NCBI RefSeq assembly: GCF_037081675.1
Contig: NZ_JAZAQL010000005.1
Location: 62,001-126,000, forward strand
Reading direction: 5' to 3'
DNA: 64,000 nucleotides
Source: Halorubellus litoreus
GTDB taxonomy: Archaea > Halobacteriota > Halobacteria > Halobacteriales > Natrialbaceae
Shown: piece after piece, positions 1 to 7,271 of the stretch
Numbering within the stretch: the first letter of the stretch is position 1
How the letters are laid out: each line of letters begins with the position of its first letter
Program-made: the position numbers and the translations under genes
Notes under the pieces: generated by a model
Databases searched by the model: none
Told to the model about the DNA's origin: nothing
What the model saw: the letters and a program-made list of their open reading frames with translations, nothing else

Positions 1-464
1 TGCACACGCGCCGTCGAGGCTCGTCCGGTTCGGACAAGCCCGCGGCGGACGAACCGCCGGAGTGGAGCGACGTCGACGCGGACGCTGTCGAAGACCGCGT
101 CGTCGAACTGAAAGAACAAGGGTACGACCCGTCCCAGATTGGGATGAAGCTACGCGACGAGGGCGTTCAGGGCACGCCGGTGCCTGACGTCAAACTCGCG
201 ACTGGGAAGAAGGTCACGGAGATCCTCGAGGAGCACGATGCGACGGACGAGCTCCCGGAGGACCTCCGGAACCTCATGGAGCGCGCCGTGCGTCTCCGCG
301 ATCACATGAACGAGCATCCGCTGGACGCGTCGAACAAGCGCGCGCTCCAGAACGCGGAGTCGAAGGTGCGCCGACTCGTCTCGTACTATCGCGGTGACGT
401 CCTCGACGAGGACTTCACGTACGAGCACGAGGAAGTGAAGGAACTCCTCGGGTACGACGACTAA
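1..464 (+). CDS. rps15: 30S ribosomal protein S15, 5-prime partial
   Basis: Small-subunit ribosomal protein S15 of the archaeal/eukaryotic type. The reading frame is open from position 3; only the first few codons lie before the window. The visible chain begins HTRRRGSSGSDKPAADEPPEW, the typical archaeal N-terminal extension, and ends LLSYYRG-like core (RRLVSYYRGDVLDEDFTYEH) followed by an acidic tail. About 153 residues are visible, which fits the usual length of about 155. It is followed 7 bp downstream by a RecJ-like gene, then pcc1 and rps3ae, all on the same strand, so it probably heads a transcription unit for translation functions. Identification is firm. Confidence 0.95.
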   Translation, partial: HTRRRGSSGSDKPAADEPPEWSDVDADAVEDRVVELKEQGYDPSQIGMKLRDEGVQGTPVPDVKLATGKKVTEILEEHDATDELPEDLRNLMERAVRLRDHMNEHPLDASNKRALQNAESKVRRLVSYYRGDVLDEDFTYEHEEVKELLGYDD

Positions 465-471
465 TCGTCGA

Positions 472-1668
472 ATGTCGCAGTCAGGTCGCAGTGGTACCGA
501 TGGCGGGCTAGACGCGGCGAGCATCGCGACCGAGGTAGCCGACGCGCCGTTCGTGCGCGTCGTCGCTCGCGCGAGCGGCGATGCGGTGGCGGCTGCTGGG
601 TTGCTCGGTCGCGTGCTCGCTGCTCGCGGGACGCCGTTCCAGGTGAGTGTCGGACGCACCATCGAGGACCGGACGCGCCGCGTCGAGGACGCCTCGGCGG
701 GCGACGTGACGGTCGTCGTCGGCGATTCGCGTGCGAGCGACGCCGTGCATCTGGACCCCGACGAGGAGCCGGCGAGCGTCGCGGCGTGGCGGCTCGCTGG
801 CGAACTCGGTGCGACCGCGGACTCGGTGCTGGCGCTCGTCGGCGTCGCCGCTGCTGGCGTGACGCCCGGTGCCGGCTCGAGCGCGCGACTCGTCGAGTCC
901 GCGGAGGCCGGGGGACGGCTCGACCGTCGCCCCGGCGTCGCGGGTCCCGTCGACGACGTCGTGGACGCGCTCGCGCACTCGACGCTCGTGCACGCGTCGT
1001 TCTCGGGCGACGAGGACGCTGCGCGGAACGCGCTCGGTGCGTTATCCGTGGATGCGGACGCGGTCACGGGCGACGCCGACCTGTCCGACGACGACCGTCG
1101 ACGGGTCGCGTCGTTCGTCGCCATCGCCGCGACCGGTGCCGCGGAGGCGCCGGCGCGCTCGGGCGACGCCGTCGAGCGTGCACTCCGCCCGTACGTGCTC
1201 GCGGACGCGGACGCGCCGTTCGCGACCGTCGCCGGGTACGCGGACGTGCTCGCGGTGCTCGCGGAGAGCGCCCCGGGCACGGGCGTCGCGGTGGCGCTCG
1301 GGCACGACGTCCGCGAGAGCGCGTTGTCGGCGTGGCGCGAGGACGCGACGGCCGCCCACGAGGCGGTCGAGTCGTGCGAGCGCGCTCGTCACGACGGCGT
1401 CGTCGTCGTCCACGACGTGGACGCGCCGCTCGCGACGACCGCGCGCCTCGTCCGCGATTACCGCTCGCCGGAACCCGCCGTCGCTGCCATCGACCCTGCT
1501 GGAGACGCCGTCGCAGTCGCCGGGACGCCCGACGTGGGCGTCGGCGACGTGCTCGCGCGCGTCACCACGCAGACCGGTGGCGAGCACGACGGCACCGCCG
1601 ACGCTGGCTACGCGACCATCGACTGCGACACGGACGAGTTCGTCGACTCGCTGAGGGCTGCACTATGA
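472..1668 (+). CDS. RecJ-like DHH-family protein, catalytic motifs eroded
   Basis: A 398-residue protein annotated in relatives as a RecJ-like exonuclease and usually found between rps15 and pcc1 in haloarchaea. The DHH fold is suggested by its position and by the GDVTVVVGD segment near residue 85, but the metal ligands expected of an active enzyme are not visible. Where HxDxD is expected the chain reads ARASGDAVAAAG (near residue 32), and no DHH triplet follows. This makes a structural or regulatory role more likely than nuclease activity, as in Cdc45-like archaeal RecJ relatives. ATG at 472 lies 7 bp after rps15, and the stop overlaps the pcc1 start by 4 bp (ATGA), implying coupled translation. 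Function is inferred. Confidence 0.75.
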   Translation: MSQSGRSGTDGGLDAASIATEVADAPFVRVVARASGDAVAAAGLLGRVLAARGTPFQVSVGRTIEDRTRRVEDASAGDVTVVVGDSRASDAVHLDPDEEPASVAAWRLAGELGATADSVLALVGVAAAGVTPGAGSSARLVESAEAGGRLDRRPGVAGPVDDVVDALAHSTLVHASFSGDEDAARNALGALSVDADAVTGDADLSDDDRRRVASFVAIAATGAAEAPARSGDAVERALRPYVLADADAPFATVAGYADVLAVLAESAPGTGVAVALGHDVRESALSAWREDATAAHEAVESCERARHDGVVVVHDVDAPLATTARLVRDYRSPEPAVAAIDPAGDAVAVAGTPDVGVGDVLARVTTQTGGEHDGTADAGYATIDCDTDEFVDSLRAAL

Positions 1669-1901
1669 GAACCGCGACCATCGAGACGACCCACGACGAC
1701 GCCGCGCTCGTTGCGGCGGCGCTCTCACCGGACAACACGAGCGAGATGGAGACGACGGTCGAGGACGGCCGCGTCGTGACGCGTATCGAGCGCGAGACGA
1801 CGAGCGGTCTCCAGTCGACCGTCGACGACTACGTCGTGAACGTCGGCGTCGCGGAGCAGGTCGTACAGACTGCCAACCAACCAGCCAACCACAACACATG
1901 A
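1665..1901 (+). CDS. pcc1: KEOPS complex subunit Pcc1
   Basis: A 78-residue protein, the usual size of archaeal Pcc1. It begins MRTATIETTHDDAALVAAAL and contains the DNTSEMETTVEDGRVVTRIERE stretch typical of the Pcc1/Cgi121-partner fold (the residues run from about 26 to 47). Pcc1 is the dimerisation subunit of KEOPS, which with Kae1, Bud32 and Cgi121 makes the t6A37 modification of ANN-decoding tRNAs. The start is fixed by a 4-bp ATGA overlap with the preceding gene. Its own stop overlaps the rps3ae start at 1898, again by 4 bp, so the three genes are likely co-translated. Confidence 0.88.
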   Translation: MRTATIETTHDDAALVAAALSPDNTSEMETTVEDGRVVTRIERETTSGLQSTVDDYVVNVGVAEQVVQTANQPANHNT

Positions 1902-2557
1902 GCGAACGATCAGTCTCCCGTAAGAAGGACCAGAAACGCTGGTACACGATTCACGCGCCCGAGCAGTTCGGTCGCGAGGAACTCGGTACCACGCCCGCAG
2001 ACGAACCGGACCAGGTGCTCGGTCGCACCATCGAAACCACGCTCGGCGACCTCAAGCAGGACGCCAGCGAGAACAACACGAAGCTCACGTTCAAGATCAA
2101 CGACGTCGGGAGCGACGCGGCGTACACCGAGTTCGTGTCCCACGAACTCACGCGAGACTACCTCCGTAGTCTCGTGCGCCGTGGCGCCTCGAAGGTCGAG
2201 GCGTACATCACGGTGCTGTCGACGGACGACTACCGCGTCCAGATTCAGCCCGTGGCGTTCACGACGAAGAAGGCGGACGCGAGCCAGGAGAAGGCCATCC
2301 GTCGGACGATGATCGACCAGGTCGAGGCCGCTGCCGAGGAGCGCACGTTCGAGGCGCTCGTCGACAGCGTCGTCGAGGGCCGGATGTCCTCGGCGATCTA
2401 CAGCGACGCGAAGACGATCTACCCGCTGCGCCGCGTCGAGATCCAGAAGATGACGCTCGAGGCGCGTCCCGAGGAGGTCGCCGCCGAGGAGGAGACGGCG
2501 GTCGACGTCGACGAGGAGGAGGTCGCGGACGAGATCGAACCCGACGACGAGGAGTAA
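1898..2557 (+). CDS. rps3ae: 30S ribosomal protein S3ae (eS1)
   Basis: Archaeal/eukaryotic ribosomal protein eS1, 219 residues. Diagnostic segments are the start SVSRKKDQKRWYTIHAPEQF, the central TFKINDVGSDAAYTEFVSHE and YPLRRVEIQKM near residue 180. These are followed by a haloarchaeal acidic tail made almost only of D, E, V and A. The protein binds the small-subunit platform near the mRNA exit. ATG at 1898 overlaps the pcc1 stop. The gene closes the rps15-recJ-like-pcc1-rps3ae unit; the next gene is convergent. Confidence 0.96.
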   Translation: MSERSVSRKKDQKRWYTIHAPEQFGREELGTTPADEPDQVLGRTIETTLGDLKQDASENNTKLTFKINDVGSDAAYTEFVSHELTRDYLRSLVRRGASKVEAYITVLSTDDYRVQIQPVAFTTKKADASQEKAIRRTMIDQVEAAAEERTFEALVDSVVEGRMSSAIYSDAKTIYPLRRVEIQKMTLEARPEEVAAEEETAVDVDEEEVADEIEPDDEE

Positions 2558-2612
2558 TCGAACTCCCGGGAACGCGGCGTTCGCGTGCCCGAGGCACCTT
2601 TCTTCACGTGCA

Positions 2613-2674
2613 ACCGTGGTGTGGGTAGTGCTACGTGTAGTGGTGCGAGTAGTGGTGAGTGGAGTAGTGAGTGA
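2613..2674. repeat. G/T-rich degenerate GTAGTG repeat between convergent genes
   Basis: About 60 bp in which the plus strand is almost free of C and A runs and repeats GTAGTG or GAGTAGTG several times. It lies in the 153-bp gap between rps3ae and the convergent halocyanin gene. The minus strand reads CACTAC/CACTCACC repeats. No gene is supported here. It may be a spacer or termination region for either gene. Confidence 0.55.
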
Positions 2675-2710
2675 CGACGCGGTCGGTCGCCTCCCCGCGG
2701 AGTACCGGCG

Positions 2711-3136
2711 CTACTCCTCGACGACGACGCTGCCGACCATCGCCTGGCGCTCGTGCGGGATGCAGAAGTACTCGAACTCGCCCGCGGTCTCGAACGTGTG
2801 CTCGTAGGTGCCGCCGGAGACGATGCCGCCGGCGCCGCGCGTCCACGCGTCCCGCGCCGCTTGCTCGTCGTCGAACCCCCCCGAGGCGAAGTACGCGCCG
2901 CCGTCGGGGATGCCGGTGTCGTACGCGGTGACGGTGTGCGAACGACCGCTCGTGTTCTTCCAGACGACCGTGTCGCCGACGGAGACCGTTAGCTCGGCGG
3001 GCTCGTAGACGCTGTCACCCATCCCGACGTCGAAGTCGTCGTTCGCGCTACCGGTGCTGTTGAAGACCGCGAGGCAACCCGAGAGTGCGCCCGCTGTCGC
3101 GAGTGCGCCGGACGCGAGGACCGAACGGCGGTTCAT
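2711..3136 (-). CDS. Halocyanin-type blue copper lipoprotein
   Basis: A 141-residue plastocyanin-fold electron carrier, probably anchored outside the membrane. The N-terminus MNRRSVLASG is a twin-arginine signal, followed by the lipobox LSGC with Cys21. Type 1 copper ligands are visible: His67 in GRSHTVT, then Cys125, His128 and Met133 in the C-terminal loop CIPHERQAM. The upstream in-frame ATG would add 11 residues ahead of the RR motif, so Met at 3136 is chosen. Such proteins shuttle electrons among respiratory complexes. The gene faces rps3ae and is divergent from the phosphatidyltransferase gene. Confidence 0.92.
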   Translation of the reverse strand: MNRRSVLASGALATAGALSGCLAVFNSTGSANDDFDVGMGDSVYEPAELTVSVGDTVVWKNTSGRSHTVTAYDTGIPDGGAYFASGGFDDEQAARDAWTRGAGGIVSGGTYEHTFETAGEFEYFCIPHERQAMVGSVVVEE

Positions 3137-3316
3137 GCGCGCCGCTTGGGGCCTCCCGGACAAATGCACCGCGGTTCCCGGGGCACGTTCGACCCGTGAA
3201 CCACCGCGTCCGCCCGGTCAGCGAATCCGGCGTGGCTTGGCCCCGGGCAGGGAGTGACGCGCCTGCGGGCGGGGAGAACGCAAGTCCTATTGGTGCGCTT
3301 CACGCAGTCGTTCGAT

Positions 3317-4039
3317 ATGTTGCCGCGGTTCGTCGGGCGATTGAGTCTCGCGGACGCCGTCACGACGACGAACGCCTGCCTGGGGTTCGTCGCGGTCGTC
3401 GTGGCGTTCGCGGACCCGGAACTCGCGGCGAGACTCGTCCTCCTCGCCGGCATCGCCGACGGCCTCGACGGCGTCGTCGCACGCTACTCGGGTGGGTCGG
3501 CGGCCGGCCCGTACCTGGATTCGCTCGCGGACGTCGCGTCGTTCTGTGTCGCGCCAGCGGTCGTCGTGTACGTGACCGTCCGCGACGCCTGGGCGCTCAG
3601 CGTCACCGATCCCGAGCCGCTTCTCGCGCTCGTCCTCGCCGTCCCGGCGTTGTTCGTCGCGATGGGCGTCGTCCGCCTCGGCCTCTACACCGCGTACGAT
3701 ACCGCCGACGACCACACCGAGGGCGTGCAGACGACGCTCGCCGCGACCATCCTCGCCGCCGCCGTCCTCTCCGGCGTCACCGACCCGCGCGTCCTCCTCG
3801 CCGCCACGGCCGCGTTCGTCTACCTCATGGTGTCCACGGTCACGTACCCGGATTTGCTCGCGCGCGACGCACTCCTCATGGGCGTCGTGCACGCGCTCGC
3901 CGTCCTCGTCCCGTACGCGTTCGGGCGGACGTTTCCCTACGCTATCCTCACGCTCGGCGTCGCGTACCTCGTGGCTGGGCCGTGGTTCTACTGGCGCGAT
4001 GACGACCCCGCGGTCGCGAACCTGTATGGAAACGCTTAG
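3317..4039 (+). CDS. pssA: CDP-alcohol phosphatidyltransferase (archaetidylserine synthase-like)
   Basis: A 240-residue integral membrane enzyme that joins a CDP-activated archaeal lipid to an alcohol, most likely L-serine. The CDP-OH-P signature is complete: D48xxD51G52xxA55R56, then G64xxxD68xxxD72 (DGLDGVVAR ... DSLAD). Six or so hydrophobic segments span the rest. The early LADAVTTTNACLGF segment is typical of PssA-like members. The ATG at 3317 is preferred over an ATG-less extension reaching 3254 because the family starts near the first hydrophobic helix and a weak TATA-like CCTATT lies about 27 bp upstream. The substrate alcohol is inferred. Confidence 0.85.
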   Translation: MLPRFVGRLSLADAVTTTNACLGFVAVVVAFADPELAARLVLLAGIADGLDGVVARYSGGSAAGPYLDSLADVASFCVAPAVVVYVTVRDAWALSVTDPEPLLALVLAVPALFVAMGVVRLGLYTAYDTADDHTEGVQTTLAATILAAAVLSGVTDPRVLLAATAAFVYLMVSTVTYPDLLARDALLMGVVHALAVLVPYAFGRTFPYAILTLGVAYLVAGPWFYWRDDDPAVANLYGNA

Positions 4040-4090
4040 GAAACCGCTGGCCCGACGTTCCCGTATGACTCACACGGCTGGTGTTCGCCC

Positions 4091-5353
4091 ATGAGCGAGG
4101 ACGAACCCGAGAACGGCGACGCCGACGGCGAGGCAGCCGACGACGCCGAACAGACGGACTACAGCGTCGAGGAACTCCGCGACCGACTCGAGGAACTCCA
4201 GGAGCTCCTCGACGCCGCGGAGACCGAAGCCGACCTCGACGACGTGGAGGCCGACGTCGAGTCGCTCGAAGCGGACGTGGAGGCGAGCGACCTCCCCGAA
4301 CCCGACGATGAGGACGAGGACGCGCCCGAGGAGGAACTCGTCGCGGACATCGAGGACGTCCAGAGCGACCTCGAGGAGGCACGCGGCCCGTACGCCGAGG
4401 ACGTCGCGAGCGACCTCGGGGACGTCGCGAGCACGGTCGCGGACACGCGCTGGACGGAGGACGGCCACGAGGACGTCCTCGCAGCCGTCGAGACGTTCGT
4501 CGACGACGCCGGAGACGCACTCGACGACTCGTTCGACGTCGACGACGAGGAACCCGAAGCGCTCGCGGACGCGCTCGAAGCGGTCGCCGACGCCATCGAG
4601 AGCGCCGGCCTCGACGCGGACGACGACGCCGAACTCATCGCCACGCTCCTGGAAGCCACCGAGACGCTCCAGGCCGCGGTCGAGGACGCCGAGGAGTGGG
4701 ACGACCTCTCCATCCGCGAGCAACTCGACTACCACGGCGTCTACGACCAGGTCGACCACCGGAAGGACTTCCCGCCGGAGTGGCACGCGCTCAAGGTCTA
4801 CGAGAAGAACTTCGACGCGGAGGGCGTGCTCGTCGTCCTCGACCGCCTGGACTCCGACTTCATGGAGCGTCACTGCATGGAGGTCCTGGAGAAGCTCGGC
4901 CCCGAGGAGGCGCTCGACGAGATGAGTCAGCGCGCACAGCGTCGCGACAAGGCCGCGATCCGCATCCTCGGGAAGATCGGGAGCGAGGAGCCCGTGGAGA
5001 CGCTCGTCGACTACGTGGACGCGGACTCCGACCCCGAGCTCCAGAAGGCGACGTTCCGCGCGCTCGGCGAGATCGGGACCGAAGAGGCGACCCAGCCGAT
5101 CGCGAACAAGCTCGTCGCGGACAGCGAGGACACGCGCTCGCGCGCCGCTCGCGCACTCGGCCTCATCGGTGACACGCGCGCCATCAGCCCGCTCGCGGAC
5201 GTCCTCGCGGACGAGGACGAGGCCGACCGCGTGCGCGCCAGCGCCGCGTGGGCACTCAACCAGATCGGGACCGAGGCCGCGCTCGAGGAGGTCTCCGGGT
5301 ACGTCGACGACCGCGCGTTCATCGTGCAGGCCGAAGCCGAGAAGGTCGCCTGA
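4091..5353 (+). CDS. Acidic coiled-coil protein with C-terminal HEAT repeats
   Basis: A 420-residue, extremely acidic protein. Residues 1-195 are rich in D and E with heptad-like leucines (EELRDRLEELQELLDAAE), suggesting coiled coil. From about residue 205 (REQLDYHGVYDQVDHRKDFP) to the end there are repeated HEAT/PBS-lyase-like helical pairs: AAIRILGKIGSEEPVETL, ATFRALGEIGTEEATQPI, RAARALGLIGDTRAISPL and SAAWALNQIGTEAALEEV, spaced about 35 residues apart. Such repeats are protein-binding scaffolds. No enzyme motif is seen. It stands alone on the plus strand, 51 bp after pssA. Function unknown. Confidence 0.85.
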   Translation: MSEDEPENGDADGEAADDAEQTDYSVEELRDRLEELQELLDAAETEADLDDVEADVESLEADVEASDLPEPDDEDEDAPEEELVADIEDVQSDLEEARGPYAEDVASDLGDVASTVADTRWTEDGHEDVLAAVETFVDDAGDALDDSFDVDDEEPEALADALEAVADAIESAGLDADDDAELIATLLEATETLQAAVEDAEEWDDLSIREQLDYHGVYDQVDHRKDFPPEWHALKVYEKNFDAEGVLVVLDRLDSDFMERHCMEVLEKLGPEEALDEMSQRAQRRDKAAIRILGKIGSEEPVETLVDYVDADSDPELQKATFRALGEIGTEEATQPIANKLVADSEDTRSRAARALGLIGDTRAISPLADVLADEDEADRVRASAAWALNQIGTEAALEEVSGYVDDRAFIVQAEAEKVA

Positions 5354-5440
5354 ACGCGTCGCTCGTTCTCACCACGCGTTCGACGGACGGTTCTCGACGC
5401 GTTCGTGCATCGACCCCGACAGCGTCCGCTACGCCCGAGG

Positions 5441-5450
5441 GTTCTTATGT
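5441..5450 (+). promoter_or_regulatory. TATA-like box before the phospholipase-D-like gene
   Basis: GTTCTTATGT is the only AT-rich run in this GC-rich spacer. It is centred about 26 bp before the GTG at 5472, which supports that codon as a leaderless start. Confidence 0.45.
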
Positions 5451-5471
5451 GGAGCCGCGGCCACGGTCGGC

Positions 5472-7223
5472 GTGTCACGACGGCGTGCGCTCGCGATAGC
5501 CCTGGTCTGGCTGCTCGTCGCGCCAGCGATAGCGACCGGCACCGGTCCCGGCCCCGTGGGAGATGTCGAATCGACATCCGCGCCAGCCGCTGCATTCGCG
5601 GCGTCTGGGGGGGTGAGTGCGTCCTCGCTACCAGGAGCCCCCGGGAAGAACGAGTCCGGGCCGCGCGTCGCGGCGGTCTACCCGAACCCGGTCGCTGACG
5701 GGGACGCTGGCGAGTACGTCCTGCTGTCGTTCCCCGAGCGCACGCACGTCGGTGATTGGGCGCTAACCGACGGCGAGACCACGGTCTCGCTCCCGAACCG
5801 GACCGTCTCCGGGTTCGTGCTCGTCGCGGCGAACGTCTCCGCCGCCCGCCGCCTCCGAGCGAGCGCGTCAGCGTCGAGTCACGCCCGAGCGAACGAGAGC
5901 GACGGGAGCGAGGCGAGCGGACCGCACGTTCCCGGCGTCACCGCAGCGGGGTTCGCGCTGTCGAACGGCGGCGAACGTCTGGTGCTCGCCCGACCGAACG
6001 GCGCGACGGCGCACGCGGTCGCGTACGAGGACGCGCCGGAAGGCGAACGGTACGTCGACGGCACGTTCCGAGCGCTCGGCGCGACCGACCACGCGCCAGC
6101 GACCGCAGCGAGCGTCGACGCGCGAGCGTTCGTCACCCCGGACGTCGCCGTCCCCCTCGAACCCATCCGGAACGCGTCGACGAGCGTCTCCCTCGCCGGG
6201 TACACGTTCGCGTCCGAACGCGTCGCGACCGCGCTCGGACGCGCCGCCGACCGCGGCGTCGACGTCCGCGTGCTCGTCGACGACGCACCCGTCGGCGGCG
6301 TCACCCGACGCCAGGTGAACGTCCTCGAGGACCTCGCCGACGCCGGCATCACGGTCCGTGCACTCGGCGGCGACCGCGCCCGCTACGACTACCATCACGC
6401 GAAGTACCTCGTCGCCGACGACGTCGCGGTCGTCCTCACGGAGAACTGGAAACCCTCGGGGACCGGCGGCCACGCGAACCGCGGCTGGGGCGTCGTCCTC
6501 CGAGATGCCGAGACTGCGAGCGCGCTCGAAGACGTCTTCGAGGGCGACTGGACCGCGCCCGACGCGCGGAACTGGACGACCGTCACGGTCGACGCCGGCG
6601 ACCCCGCCACCCGGCCCGCGAACGCCACGTACCCCACGCGGGTCCGTTCGCGGAACGTCACCGCCGAGCGCGTAACCGTGCTCGTCGCGCCCGACAACGC
6701 CGAGGCGGCGCTCACCGCGCGCCTCCGGAACGCGACCGACCGCGTGCACGTCCTCCAGATGACCGCCACCCGCGACGGCGTCCTCGTTCGCGAGACCATC
6801 GCCGCCGCCCGCCGCGGCGTCGACGTCCGCATCCTCCTCTCCTCGGCGTGGTACGCACGCGAAGAGAACCAAGCCGTCGTCGACGCCCTCAACGCCATCG
6901 CCGACCGCGAATCGCTCCCGCTCGACGCACGACTCGTCGACCCCGACGGCCGATTCCGGAAGGTACACGCGAAAGGCGTCGTCGTCGACGACACCGTCGT
7001 TCTCGGCTCAATCAACTGGAACGACCACTCGCTCCGCGAGAACCGCGAGGTCGCCGTCGCCCTCCACGGCGACGCCGTCGCCGACTACTACGCCGACGCC
7101 CTCGACCGCGACTGGCAAGGCGGCACGAAGACACCCCTCCCCACGTGGCTCGCGGCCGCCACCGCCCTCGCCGTCCTCGTCCTCCTCGCAGCGCTCGCGC
7201 GACGCATCCACTTCGAGAACTGA
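5472..7223 (+). CDS. Secreted phospholipase-D-like protein with lamin-tail domain
   Basis: A 583-residue exported protein. The GTG at 5472 gives a signal peptide (MSRRRALAIALVWLLVAPAI). Next comes a lamin-tail-like beta domain (VAAVYPNPVADGDAGEYVLL, about residues 60-200). Two phospholipase D HKD domains follow: HHAKYLVADD near residue 315 and HAKGVVVDD near 500, the latter with GSINWNDHSLRENREVA. The C-terminus has one hydrophobic helix (LAAATALAVLVLLAALARR) and a short basic tail, so it is probably tethered outside the cell. Known HKD enzymes act on phosphodiester bonds in lipids or nucleic acids; the substrate is unknown. It is convergent with the recJ3 gene. Confidence 0.88.
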   Translation: MSRRRALAIALVWLLVAPAIATGTGPGPVGDVESTSAPAAAFAASGGVSASSLPGAPGKNESGPRVAAVYPNPVADGDAGEYVLLSFPERTHVGDWALTDGETTVSLPNRTVSGFVLVAANVSAARRLRASASASSHARANESDGSEASGPHVPGVTAAGFALSNGGERLVLARPNGATAHAVAYEDAPEGERYVDGTFRALGATDHAPATAASVDARAFVTPDVAVPLEPIRNASTSVSLAGYTFASERVATALGRAADRGVDVRVLVDDAPVGGVTRRQVNVLEDLADAGITVRALGGDRARYDYHHAKYLVADDVAVVLTENWKPSGTGGHANRGWGVVLRDAETASALEDVFEGDWTAPDARNWTTVTVDAGDPATRPANATYPTRVRSRNVTAERVTVLVAPDNAEAALTARLRNATDRVHVLQMTATRDGVLVRETIAAARRGVDVRILLSSAWYAREENQAVVDALNAIADRESLPLDARLVDPDGRFRKVHAKGVVVDDTVVLGSINWNDHSLRENREVAVALHGDAVADYYADALDRDWQGGTKTPLPTWLAAATALAVLVLLAALARRIHFEN

Positions 7224-7271
7224 CCGCGAACAAGAGAGACCGCGAGACGCACCGACTTCACCGATTCCGAT

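Noticed and set aside
4081..4311. A 76-codon frame at the start of the HEAT-repeat gene
   Set aside because: Arg-rich shadow in another frame; the acidic frame beginning at 4091 is the real one.
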